This document shows positions 56,213 to 64,000 of a DNA stretch of 64,000 nt, one piece after another. The stretch comes from a virus. The notes beneath the pieces are model-generated. The model was not told the DNA's origin. It saw nothing but the letters and a program-made list of their open reading frames with translations, and ran no database searches. The stretch's first letter is position 1. Each line of letters begins with the position of its first letter. The stretch covers positions 1 to 64,000 of IMG/VR virus record IMGVR_UViG_3300017748_000003; one strand, 5' to 3'. A program made the position numbers and the translations under genes.

Positions 56213-57241
56213 TTACTCCCAGATAACATCATCGGGAGCATCATCAGAAGCAACCTCCTCCGTATCACCCTCGCTAACCTCGTCAGCTTCTTCTGCATCA
56301 GAAACAGGTCTACGCCGTCTACGAGTAGAGCTTGGCTTCTCCTCTTCTACATCAGAAGTTTTACGCCGACTTCTACGCTTAGACCCCGCAGGTGCTGACA
56401 TATCAAGATCATCACCACTATCTACGATAGATTCAGCGCGTGATCCGGCTGGATCATCAGGATGCCCGAACTCCTTATAAATCTCTTCTGGATCTACGGG
56501 AGGGAACACCTCACGATAATTAAATGGCTGTAAGTCTTCGTTTTCTTGTTTGTAAACTTTCCCATCTCGATTCTTCATAGCCTCGTGACCGAAATCTTCA
56601 ATCAAGTCTTCTTCACTAAGCATATCAAACATAGTCCCGTCATCAAGCAGAGTAGGAACTCCGGTCCTAAACGTCTTTCCACCCGGCTCACGCTTCATAA
56701 ATAGAAGCATACCGCGCATAGTTCCATGCTTCTTCATAGCTATCTCTTCAAGCTTAGCGAAAGCTGGATACTGGCCTCTAGTAAGAGGGAGTAGCTTACG
56801 AGACTGTTCAATGACTTCGCCACTCTTCGTAGTATAAGGCTTAAGCACAAGCACAGTAAGAAACAGCATAAGTGATGGATCTCCATACTTAGCACTAATA
56901 GGACAAGGTAAGTCAGAGTCTTTAAGACTAGGACGTATATTACCCCAAGTAGACTTACCTGTATTAGGATCTGGTAGTTGTAGATTATGCTCGTAACGGA
57001 CAAATCCACTATCAATAGATTCATCTAAGATAATAATCTCAGCTTCATCATCGCCTTCTTTAAACTTCTTAGAGTCAGGTGATGTAAGCCAGAAGCGGAA
57101 AGGCATAAAGCCTGAGGAACGCTTAGCATCTTGACGCTTAGCCTCCTCTTCCATCATCTTTGCGACACGCCCTTTTGGAGCAGATTTTGCTTCGCTATCA
57201 TCAGCAGAAGCCCTTCTTTTTCTTGTAGTTGATGTTGCCAT
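56213..57241 (-). CDS. ssDNA-binding-like protein with acidic tail
   Basis: A 342-residue protein. The basic N-terminus (KGRVAKMMEEEAKRQDAKRS), a central beta-rich region (LTVLVLKPYTTKSGEVIEQ), then a long acidic tail ending DDAPDDVIWE, as in SSB/gp32-type proteins. Placed between helicase and primase. The SSB call rests on context and tail rather than a motif. Confidence 0.65.
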   Translation of the reverse strand: MATSTTRKRRASADDSEAKSAPKGRVAKMMEEEAKRQDAKRSSGFMPFRFWLTSPDSKKFKEGDDEAEIIILDESIDSGFVRYEHNLQLPDPNTGKSTWGNIRPSLKDSDLPCPISAKYGDPSLMLFLTVLVLKPYTTKSGEVIEQSRKLLPLTRGQYPAFAKLEEIAMKKHGTMRGMLLFMKREPGGKTFRTGVPTLLDDGTMFDMLSEEDLIEDFGHEAMKNRDGKVYKQENEDLQPFNYREVFPPVDPEEIYKEFGHPDDPAGSRAESIVDSGDDLDMSAPAGSKRRSRRKTSDVEEEKPSSTRRRRRPVSDAEEADEVSEGDTEEVASDDAPDDVIWE

Positions 57242-57297
57242 CTTTTTTATTTAGTTACCCCACCTTCGGGGCCGTTAGAAACTTAATACAGCGAATG

Positions 57298-57303
57298 ATT
57301 ATA
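57298..57303 (-). promoter_or_regulatory. TATAAT box upstream of SSB-like gene
   Basis: TATAAT (57303-57298) in the context TTGCGTATAAT, same as upstream of the protease gene. A degenerate TTGCGT / TTAAGT copy of the TTGCAA promoter overlaps it. A CCCC/GGGG mini-hairpin lies in the leader. Confidence 0.42.
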
Positions 57304-57316
57304 CGCAAGTAAATTT

Positions 57317-58360
57317 TTAATACCACTGACATTTACCCTTAGTAACCATCCACTTAATATGGTCATAATGAAGCTCATCTGGATCTGTAAAACCTTTAGG
57401 GTATAGGCATCTAGCAGTAGGAACTTCCTCCCTTAATTTATCTATAGCCCCAAGAGAGCTAGAGTCATTATCTTTACCAAACAACCCTAAGTCACCCGCA
57501 GCATCCTTGTCATACAGCATAAACACGGGCTTACCATAAGACGCTATAATATCTCTCTGAGAATCAGACAAGTAAGAACCCATCGTAGCTACTGGATCAC
57601 AGAACTCACGAACCCCCAGATCAACCATAGAGGCAAGGGCAAATAAGCCTTCTACCACTAAAAAGGGTATATCAGTATCTTCTCTCACGAGATGCTCTCC
57701 AAGTATAAGTCTGTCTTTCTTAAGACCCGCATAATCTTTTACTTTAGAATATCGGCTACGCTTATCCATAGATCTAGGCCATTGAATATCAGGTAACACT
57801 GTCCTTCCTGTAAAGCCATACAAGTCTCGGTCAAAACCATATACAGGAAATAAAACTCTTCTTTGCTCAGGATCAAACCTCAAGTCCAGAAGACGCGCAG
57901 CTTGTTCTTGTATATCCCTCTCTACTAAGTATCTCCTAGATTCAAAATGCTCATAAGCTAAAGGATACATAGACAAGTGAAGTTGAGCCATACCCGGATC
58001 TAAAGGCTCAACCTCCTCAAGCACTCTCTCTTCCTCTCTAATTTTATCCCACTCCTCAAAATTCTCAGGAGTCTCTTCCGTCATAGCGCGAATGATTAGA
58101 CTATTATAGTCTTCCTCGCGGTAGTTACCAAGCTTAGTAAGTAGACCTGTTAGATTACCTCTCTGATGGCAAGTAAAACAATTAAACCCAGAATACCCAG
58201 AAGGGTTTACTTTAACGAAAAACGAAGGGTTACGGTCAGTTCCAAACTCATGGAGATAAGGGGCAAAGGGACACTGGCTTACTAGCCACCCTCTGCCATT
58301 CTTATGAATAACCTCGACATCTATCTCGCTCAGCAACTCTCTAAGAGGCTCTTCTTTCAT
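57317..58360 (-). CDS. DNA primase (CHC2 zinc plus TOPRIM)
   Basis: A 347-residue protein. Zinc ligands C30, H37, C61, C64 (CFTCHQRGNL). TOPRIM: FLVVEGLFAL (Glu) near residue 240 and MLYDKDAAGD near 285. This is the T7-like/DnaG-type catalytic core without a fused helicase. Works with the separate DnaB-like helicase. Confidence 0.85.
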   Translation of the reverse strand: MKEEPLRELLSEIDVEVIHKNGRGWLVSQCPFAPYLHEFGTDRNPSFFVKVNPSGYSGFNCFTCHQRGNLTGLLTKLGNYREEDYNSLIIRAMTEETPENFEEWDKIREEERVLEEVEPLDPGMAQLHLSMYPLAYEHFESRRYLVERDIQEQAARLLDLRFDPEQRRVLFPVYGFDRDLYGFTGRTVLPDIQWPRSMDKRSRYSKVKDYAGLKKDRLILGEHLVREDTDIPFLVVEGLFALASMVDLGVREFCDPVATMGSYLSDSQRDIIASYGKPVFMLYDKDAAGDLGLFGKDNDSSSLGAIDKLREEVPTARCLYPKGFTDPDELHYDHIKWMVTKGKCQWY

Positions 58361-58554
58361 ACCCGCCCATACATTCTATCTATGTGTATCTGCTCCAACT
58401 CCTCAAACTTAAGAGTATTGTAGCCTTGAGATCTACATACAAAGGTAAAGCCTTCTAGAGTTACTTTTGTAATCCTAACAGTAAGGTCGCCGCACAAAGG
58501 AGAAGGGACCTTCTTCCTGTTTTTACTCTTAAGGAATTTTTTAACCTCTTCCAT
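58357..58554 (-). CDS. Small protein, unknown
   Basis: A 65-residue protein from the ATG at 58554 (MEEVKKFLKSKNRKKVPSPL). Basic start. Overlaps the primase by four bases. No family recognised. Confidence 0.55.
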   Translation of the reverse strand: MEEVKKFLKSKNRKKVPSPLCGDLTVRITKVTLEGFTFVCRSQGYNTLKFEELEQIHIDRMYGRV

Positions 58555-58557
58555 CAA

Positions 58558-59010
58558 TCACTTACGAGGACCTACAACTACGTTAGGGTCTCCGACCTTA
58601 GCTGTGCTAATCTCAGCGATAACGTCAGTAGGGCATAATGCCTTAGCCTTAGTAACTCCGATACTAGCGCAAGCAATAAAGATAGAATCATCTACCTTGC
58701 TACGGAACTTAGCTGGGTCAATAACCGTAGTAGACCTTCCGGGTTTAATCTCAGAATCAAGGATAATGTCCTTATCATTAATTCTAGCCTTAACCTCAAA
58801 GTCCTCAACTCCAGACTCTCTCATCTGCTTAAGAAGCTCAGCACGGACCTTTTTAGCTTTATTAGCTGCCTCGTTTGCTCTTTTGTTAGCTACGTATAGC
58901 TCAACAGCTAACTCCTTCATATTACCAGTAACCCCTGTAGGAGATTCATCCTTAGTAGGCTCTTCTGTAGATAAGACTGCGCGTCTGCGCCTAGTTGCTT
59001 TTTCTTTCAT
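58558..59010 (-). CDS. Small protein upstream of primase, unknown
   Basis: A 150-residue protein from the ATG at 59010 (MKEKATRRRRAVLSTEEP), six bases after a TATACT box. Helical middle, basic start. Unknown function. Confidence 0.65.
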   Translation of the reverse strand: MKEKATRRRRAVLSTEEPTKDESPTGVTGNMKELAVELYVANKRANEAANKAKKVRAELLKQMRESGVEDFEVKARINDKDIILDSEIKPGRSTTVIDPAKFRSKVDDSIFIACASIGVTKAKALCPTDVIAEISTAKVGDPNVVVGPRK

Positions 59011-59016
59011 AGATTT

Positions 59017-59045
59017 AGTATAGCACAGAAACAGAATGTTTGCAA
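59017..59045 (-). promoter_or_regulatory. TTGCAA-family promoter
   Basis: TTGCAA (59045-59040), N17 ending TGTGC, TATACT (59022-59017), six bases to the ATG. Confidence 0.78.
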
Positions 59046-59062
59046 GCAATTTTTCGGAAAGA

Positions 59063-59079
59063 TTTGCACGAAGTGCAAA
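59063..59079 (-). promoter_or_regulatory. TTTGCAC-type palindrome, copy 21a
   Basis: Perfect TTTGCAC-GAA-GTGCAAA, directly after the DNA polymerase stop codon and 17 bases before the next -35. Confidence 0.7.
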
Positions 59080-62067
59080 CTAATCTGTAAGAACAATACC
59101 TCGTTGCCGTTTCTTAGCCCACGCCTTACCTAGCGTATTGTTATTCTCAGGTGGTTTTTCTCCAGACTGATACCACGAAGGTTTTATAGCCTCAATGTCA
59201 GGACGTTCTTCCATCTCAGCCAAATTAGAACCAACAGAAACGTCTGCCTTAATAGGCAAAGGGACGTTCAAGCCGAACCAGTTTTTAAGTGGTGGAGTCT
59301 CCATGTAAAAGCGAAGAGCAGAGGCTGCATCCTCTAAGATATCGTTCCTAGCCTCTACAATAACCGCATCGTGAATAAACATAACAGGTCTAATCAAATT
59401 CAAATCAACATCCCTAGCTAACCTAGTCATAGCTATAAGGCCAAGGTCAGAAGCAAACCGCTGCACCGGACTATTAATAGCCTGACGAACAGAACCACCT
59501 GCAATATTCTCATCAATAGATTCTACATTTGGTAATCTTCTCAGCGCACCGTGTAAGGCTCTAACATAAGTATTTTTCTGCACGAACTCACTCATAGCTC
59601 TATGCCATTGTTGCAGCCTTGGATACTCAGCGAAGTAAGCATTACGTATATCAACAGCCTCCTGTTCTGTCATATCAATGCCATAATCAATACGAGCATA
59701 TCTTCGGAACCCAGCCCAGCCCATACCATAGAGAAAGCCGAAATTAACCGCCTTAGCTTGAAATCTTTTAAAATCGCAAAAATCTGACACCGTATATTTA
59801 TCCCTCTCAGATTTGTTCATCTCCCTAAGTTTCTGAGAAGCACCTGCCCAATCCGATACGCAATCAATAAGCAGGGTATCTTTCATAGCCTTACCCTTCA
59901 TAAACTTATCGAAACTAACCCCCATAACGGTAGCTGCCGTAGCTGAATGGATATCTCCATCTGCCTTATAGATGTCTATCATCTTACGTTCATTAGCCAT
60001 CCAAGCAGCAACCCTAATCTCAGCCTGACTCAGATCAGACTCAATAAAAGAATAGCCTTCTGTAGGGACGAAGATCTTCCTAAAAGACTTAGCCAAGGCT
60101 CCCCGCTTAGGTATATTTTGAGCGTTTGGGTCGCTAGACGCAGTTCGTCCAGTAACAGTTCGGTGTAGATAAAAGGACGGGTGTATTTTAGGGCATTCTT
60201 CTCTGTTCTGTAAGTATTGCCAAAATCCAGTAGGAGGCTCATAGATCACCTTGCTCACATTGCCGCTCTCGTCCACTCTAAGACGCTGCTTGCCAAAAGG
60301 AATATCCACAGACCCCGAATCCTTTTTAACGCCGCTGCGCCGCCTCCTAACAGCCTTTGACTTACCTAAGTCAGAACCTAAAGCATTCTCTACCGCCTCT
60401 TGGACCTTGGCGGTATAGCCGCCACTTTTAAGACGCTTAAGAGGCTCTACAACTACAGATTCGTCAGAGCCTACATAAGTTCCGCTCATCTTCTTAAGGG
60501 TAGCGTATTCCATGTAATCTCTAACATAATCAATATGCTGAAAATTAATTAAATGGTCCTTAGAAGTAGAAGGTAACCTATCATCCCCTTTAAGCTTACG
60601 GGTGCTCTTAGTAAACTCTGTAGGCTTCAAGCTCTTACCGCTATCGTCTTTAATACCTCCAGCCCCAAACAGTATATCCCTAACAAAATTAGGTGAGCCA
60701 AAATTCCAATTACTTTCGTGCCGCCTAAGCACCGGACTAGGTGTATTTTGAAGCAGTCGATGATAAAGCTCTTGCTCCCTAGCCTTTATGTCTTCTCCAA
60801 GGGAAGTAAGAGCCTCGACATCAATCTTAATTCCTTGACGCTCCATCTTAACGAACGTGCGAAGTGATGGCATTTGAACCTTAGTGTAAGCATCCCAATT
60901 TCTCCTATCCTCTTTCGCTTCTTTAAGTAACACCTTAGTTAATCTATATGTCGCGTCTGTATCTCCTCCAGCATATGATCTCATGTCCTCATGCTCAACA
61001 GTGTGCATCTTCGACTTGTCTACACGAGCATTAAAATCATCGGCATAACCAGCCATCTCAGGAACCCAGCGGCGGGTGCAATCGTCAAGGGTCTTAGTCA
61101 GCATATTATCGTCACACACGAAAGCAAGCTGCATAGAATCACAATACCAATTGTCCTGCACATTAATGCCTAAGGTAGCTAATCCATGCACATCAAATTT
61201 AAAGTTATGACCTGTAATAGCTATGTCAGGGTCTTCGATAAGTTCTTTTAGATCCGCAATAAGCTTACTTCTAAGACGAGTATTAAGCCTAGGCATCTCA
61301 GCAGACTCATTACTAAAAAGCGTAGCATCATTCCAATAATCAATATCCAAAGGAACAACATAAGCACTACCTATTTCTGAAGTAAGACTAACGCAAAGGA
61401 CACGGTAAGAAGGCTCTAACGCCCTCAGCCCTACAGTCTCCAGATCAACCGCCATAGCCTTTGGGCGGTTCTCAAGCAAGTCACTTAAATCAAGACACCA
61501 ATCATATCCATCATCTAAGCCACCCTTAAGAAAAGTATCAACATTCCAGCTATGATCCTTTAAAGATCTCACCTGTTGAAAATCCGAAACATAGATGTCG
61601 TTAACCTCAGGTCGAGCTAATACGTTCATAGGACTAAGCGTAGGCAAGACAGGTATAGTTCCTGTTGATGAATAGGTCTTAAATGTTCCACGAGATTTAG
61701 TAATAGCAGAAGGTCTACCAGAAAGCTGCCTAAGCGCGAGATTTCCCTGCGGTATAATAAGCCTAGCATTAGGCAAATACCTACCCAAAGCCTCGACAAA
61801 CTCCTCACGATACTCAGCTATAAACTTACCTAAACGGGAGGCAGAGTCTGCGTCCTCTGCTGGGATTGGTGGAGACGGATTAATAAATACAAAATCGTCT
61901 TGGCTAAACCCACACTTATTAGCTTGAGTAATAAAAAACTTAGCCGCAGGGACGCTCATAACTCTGCTGGCATCCCATAAGGTCTCAGATATAGCATCCG
62001 TTATAACGATAATGGTAGGGTTTTTACCTTCACGTATATTAAGATTCTCTGTATTCGCCTCTTTCAT
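59080..62067 (-). CDS. DNA polymerase, family A, with UDG-like N-terminal domain
   Basis: A 995-residue protein. Residues 1 to about 175 resemble a family 4/5 uracil-DNA glycosylase (QGNLALRQLSG near 107-117, RGTF near 126, then LPTLSP at 141-146 where the catalytic His of the HP motif is Ser). Exonuclease: AVDLETVGL (Asp208). Polymerase: DPNAQNIPKRG, ESDLSQAEIR (motif A), KAVNFGFLYGMGW (motif B) and FIHDAVIVEA (motif C). The UDG-like domain seems to be structural or binding, not catalytic. Such fusions are known in SPO1-like phages. GGAG lies before the ATG. Confidence 0.9.
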   Translation of the reverse strand: MKEANTENLNIREGKNPTIIVITDAISETLWDASRVMSVPAAKFFITQANKCGFSQDDFVFINPSPPIPAEDADSASRLGKFIAEYREEFVEALGRYLPNARLIIPQGNLALRQLSGRPSAITKSRGTFKTYSSTGTIPVLPTLSPMNVLARPEVNDIYVSDFQQVRSLKDHSWNVDTFLKGGLDDGYDWCLDLSDLLENRPKAMAVDLETVGLRALEPSYRVLCVSLTSEIGSAYVVPLDIDYWNDATLFSNESAEMPRLNTRLRSKLIADLKELIEDPDIAITGHNFKFDVHGLATLGINVQDNWYCDSMQLAFVCDDNMLTKTLDDCTRRWVPEMAGYADDFNARVDKSKMHTVEHEDMRSYAGGDTDATYRLTKVLLKEAKEDRRNWDAYTKVQMPSLRTFVKMERQGIKIDVEALTSLGEDIKAREQELYHRLLQNTPSPVLRRHESNWNFGSPNFVRDILFGAGGIKDDSGKSLKPTEFTKSTRKLKGDDRLPSTSKDHLINFQHIDYVRDYMEYATLKKMSGTYVGSDESVVVEPLKRLKSGGYTAKVQEAVENALGSDLGKSKAVRRRRSGVKKDSGSVDIPFGKQRLRVDESGNVSKVIYEPPTGFWQYLQNREECPKIHPSFYLHRTVTGRTASSDPNAQNIPKRGALAKSFRKIFVPTEGYSFIESDLSQAEIRVAAWMANERKMIDIYKADGDIHSATAATVMGVSFDKFMKGKAMKDTLLIDCVSDWAGASQKLREMNKSERDKYTVSDFCDFKRFQAKAVNFGFLYGMGWAGFRRYARIDYGIDMTEQEAVDIRNAYFAEYPRLQQWHRAMSEFVQKNTYVRALHGALRRLPNVESIDENIAGGSVRQAINSPVQRFASDLGLIAMTRLARDVDLNLIRPVMFIHDAVIVEARNDILEDAASALRFYMETPPLKNWFGLNVPLPIKADVSVGSNLAEMEERPDIEAIKPSWYQSGEKPPENNNTLGKAWAKKRQRGIVLTD

Positions 62068-62068
62068 A

Positions 62069-63334
62069 TCACTCCATCCAATCTACTAGGTCTTCTACCT
62101 CTCCTTCCTCTTCATCAAGCAAAGGAACTTCATTAAATCTAACTGGATAAAAGCTAAAATTAGTAGCAAAGCGTGGTGTCTCTCCTTCACGGTTCTTCAT
62201 AAACTCAAGAATCCTCTGCTGCTCTGCAAAAGGCTGCTGACCTTTTCTTATACCCCAAACTATTGATGCGTCCTGAGGAATAGAATCAGACCCAGAAATA
62301 TCTCCAAGATCAAACTCCTTCGTGCTACTGTTTCTCTGGTTCCTATTAAACTGCACAGATATAACAACGGGAACATTGTAACGTAACGATAACTCCTTAA
62401 GCTCGCGCACCACCTCAGAAATAGATTCCCATCTGCTTATATACCCCTTCTTCGCCCCTGCCGGAGAAAGTAAATAAGCTGCATCTACAAAGACTATATC
62501 AGGGGAAAACTCTAAGATCATACCTTCAACCCCAGCTACGTTTTTTCTCATATCCCCTGCAAGGCAATGAACAGGATTAGGCATACTCTTAAGACGCTCA
62601 ACCTCTCGGAGCATTTCCTCTTCTGCGTAAGTGCCAATCTCTCCGGCCCTTATCATGTTAGGATTAATGCCTGTAGTCCTACCAAGCCACCTCCTAGCAA
62701 TCTGCATAAGGCTCATCTCCATAGATGTAAAGGCAACAGAGTGTCCAGCCTCGTTAGCATTCCTAGCCATCTCCATCATCATCCAAGACTTACCTAGCGA
62801 CGGCCTACCAACTATAACCACTAAGTCGCCTCCCATAAGACCGTTAGTAGCAGCATCAGCAGTCTCCCAGCCAGTAGGCACTCCTCTAAGTCCTGGATTA
62901 CGCTTAGCCTCTCTATAATCGCTAACTACAGCATCCATCTCATCGCCTAGAGTAGAATAACGCTGCGACTCTATAGCAGACGCTGCTGCCTGAGTCATCT
63001 CTCTAAGGACATTGAGCATACCCTGCGTATCTTGATTACGCATAGCCTCTACGAACTTCGGATTACGCTCGTTAACCTCGGTATAACCATACCTAGCCCT
63101 AAGCGTATCATAATAATATTCTGGGCTAGCCTGTCTGCGATTACTAGGGAAAGTAAAACCCTCCTGTGTAGCAATATCAATAGATGGAACCTCTCGGTAT
63201 CTATTTACATAAGACACCATCCACTCGTAGGCAGGAGTTTCTTCTTCAGTAAAAAGCTCAGGTGTTGCTCTTCGTAAAAGGGCTACCTGACCAGAATCAA
63301 TAATTGATCTTAGGAAATTAGTTGCTGCTGACAT
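62069..63334 (-). CDS. DnaB-like replicative helicase
   Basis: A 421-residue protein. Residues 1-110 form a DnaB-type N-terminal domain, then PTGWETADAATNGLMGGDLV. Walker A GRPSLGKS (176-183), FTSMEMS switch and Walker B-like DIVFVDAA near residue 281. Loads with the adjacent primase. Two bases separate it from the polymerase gene. Confidence 0.9.
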   Translation of the reverse strand: MSAATNFLRSIIDSGQVALLRRATPELFTEEETPAYEWMVSYVNRYREVPSIDIATQEGFTFPSNRRQASPEYYYDTLRARYGYTEVNERNPKFVEAMRNQDTQGMLNVLREMTQAAASAIESQRYSTLGDEMDAVVSDYREAKRNPGLRGVPTGWETADAATNGLMGGDLVVIVGRPSLGKSWMMMEMARNANEAGHSVAFTSMEMSLMQIARRWLGRTTGINPNMIRAGEIGTYAEEEMLREVERLKSMPNPVHCLAGDMRKNVAGVEGMILEFSPDIVFVDAAYLLSPAGAKKGYISRWESISEVVRELKELSLRYNVPVVISVQFNRNQRNSSTKEFDLGDISGSDSIPQDASIVWGIRKGQQPFAEQQRILEFMKNREGETPRFATNFSFYPVRFNEVPLLDEEEGEVEDLVDWME

Positions 63335-63336
63335 AT

Positions 63337-63924
63337 TTATGTAATTGAGATCTGACGCTGCTTAAGGCGGTTAATAAATCTATTAGAGAATGGGTTACTT
63401 TGCGGGGTGCTTTCTTCTGTAATAAAAGGGACATCATTAAGCATAATTAACGACTTTCCAGACGATAGCCACCTTAGAAGAAACCACTCAATCCTAGCCA
63501 TCTGGTCTGCTGAAAAAGGGAGCCTATCCTCTGTAATTAAACCATCAATAGCAAGAACTCCCCTGCCGTCTAAACGATCATCTTGCATAGGAGACCCAGC
63601 CTCAATAATAGACCATAGGGTATCGCAATCTAAAGCGAAGACAGGAACCCTCCTAATAACCAAAGCTCTCACAAACATATAAAAAGCATCACATATTATT
63701 GACTCAGTTCCTACTACCTCTAAAACCCTGCCCCTCTTGCTCAGACCTTTAGCCCCTCCTGTTCGTAGCCACAGACCAAGCCTAGTCCCTACCTTACCCT
63801 GCTCCATAATAGAGAGATCAGGGTCTTGGTAACTCATAGGAACACCGGCATAACTCATAGCACGTAAGATATCCTCTGATGGAATCTTATGATGCTCTCC
63901 TTCTTCAATGTCAATATTACTCAT
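63337..63924 (-). CDS. Protein beside replicative helicase, possible loader
   Basis: A 195-residue protein from the ATG at 63924, overlapping the upstream stop by eight bases. GRGVLAIDGLITED near residue 120 resembles a Walker B/arginine-finger region of degenerate AAA loader proteins, but no Walker A is seen. Helicase loader is a guess from position. Confidence 0.5.
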   Translation of the reverse strand: MSNIDIEEGEHHKIPSEDILRAMSYAGVPMSYQDPDLSIMEQGKVGTRLGLWLRTGGAKGLSKRGRVLEVVGTESIICDAFYMFVRALVIRRVPVFALDCDTLWSIIEAGSPMQDDRLDGRGVLAIDGLITEDRLPFSADQMARIEWFLLRWLSSGKSLIMLNDVPFITEESTPQSNPFSNRFINRLKQRQISIT

Positions 63925-64000
63925 CAATCCAATCATCAAACGTGCCGCCTCCTGACTTTAACTTAGACTTAGGTTTTGCACGCTGTGCAATTCTTCCTTC
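63917..64000 (-). CDS. C-terminal end of upstream replication gene (partial)
   Basis: The last 27 codons of a gene that continues beyond the right edge. Ends ...GGGTFDDWIDE. The Gly-rich linker followed by an acidic aromatic tail is like the tail of single-stranded DNA binding or replication proteins. The next start codon overlaps its stop. Confidence 0.6.
   Translation of the reverse strand, partial: EGRIAQRAKPKSKLKSGGGTFDDWIDE
63975..63991 (-). promoter_or_regulatory. TTTGCAC-type palindrome, copy 21b (in coding sequence)
   Basis: TTTGCAC-GCT-GTGCAAT within the partial gene. About 50 bases upstream of the ATG of the next gene. Confidence 0.52.

Noticed and set aside
1-64000. Lysogeny or integration functions
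   Set aside because: No integrase, CI-like repressor or attachment-site pattern could be found; this does not exclude them outside the window.

Overview
This window is a large piece of a tailed double-stranded DNA phage genome, most likely a siphovirus with a long non-contractile tail. It has an HK97-type head (portal, MuF, prohead protease, major capsid protein with a delta domain), a 911-residue TP901-type tape measure, a lambda-style G/GT frameshift, and no recognisable sheath. Every well-supported gene is on the minus strand, so the operons read from the right edge to the left. Both ends are cut inside genes. No integrase, CI-like repressor, RNA polymerase or convincing tRNA is visible. 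The host is probably a Gram-negative bacterium: there is an outer-membrane-type lipoprotein reading frame and a signal-peptide endolysin. Most start codons lack a Shine-Dalgarno sequence and many promoters sit so close to the ATG that their transcripts should be leaderless. Non-SD translation and the Ig/beta structural repeats would fit a PVC-group or Bacteroidota-like host, but that is only an inference.

Layout, in transcription order (right to left). 64.0-48.7 kb, replication and recombination: DnaB-like helicase, family A DNA polymerase with a UDG-like N-terminal domain, TOPRIM primase, ssDNA-binding-like protein, SF2 helicase, RecA/UvsX, two HNH proteins, a PD-(D/E)XK resolvase-like nuclease, a Cas4-like Fe-S nuclease and RNase HI. 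48.7-41.3 kb, accessory: membrane protein, YkgJ-type cysteine-cluster protein, a class I methyltransferase next to a TAGT-type glycosyltransferase, and small proteins. 41.2-40.7 kb: exported NlpC/P60- or CHAP-like endolysin. 40.6-31.8 kb, one tightly overlapped operon: three tandem GT25-like glycosyltransferases (the middle one degenerate), a 2OG-Fe(II) oxygenase-like protein, an IbrA-like PAPS-reductase-family protein, an IbrB-like ParB protein, a GT-A glycosyltransferase, two more ParB-like proteins, then both terminase subunits. 31.7-24.0 kb: a metallophosphoesterase and about a dozen small genes, many on their own copy of the same promoter cassette. 23.9-20.7 kb: DNA ligase, a DnaJ-like zinc protein, a two-domain GroES and overlapping spanin-like frames. 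20.7-10.6 kb: portal, MuF, protease, capsid, connectors, tail tube. 10.6-0 kb: tail chaperones, tape measure and tail-tip or fibre proteins.

Two features run through the whole window. (1) A palindrome, consensus TTTGCAC-N3-GTGCAAA, occurs about 21 times. It usually lies in the short gap between a stop codon and the next promoter or gene, and one half is better conserved than the other. In one case it exactly fills the spacer between the -35 and -10 elements. It looks like the binding site of a phage-wide regulator. (2) A near-identical promoter (TTGCAA-N16/17-TATACT-like) occurs about 16 times, commonly 5-9 bases upstream of an ATG, so promoter and start codon seem to move together as a cassette.

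The most interesting functional proposal is a nucleic-acid or nucleotide hypermodification system: TAGT, a GT25-like trio, a GT-A enzyme, a 2OG oxygenase-like protein, the IbrA/IbrB pair and a methyltransferase, co-transcribed with or close to the terminase genes.
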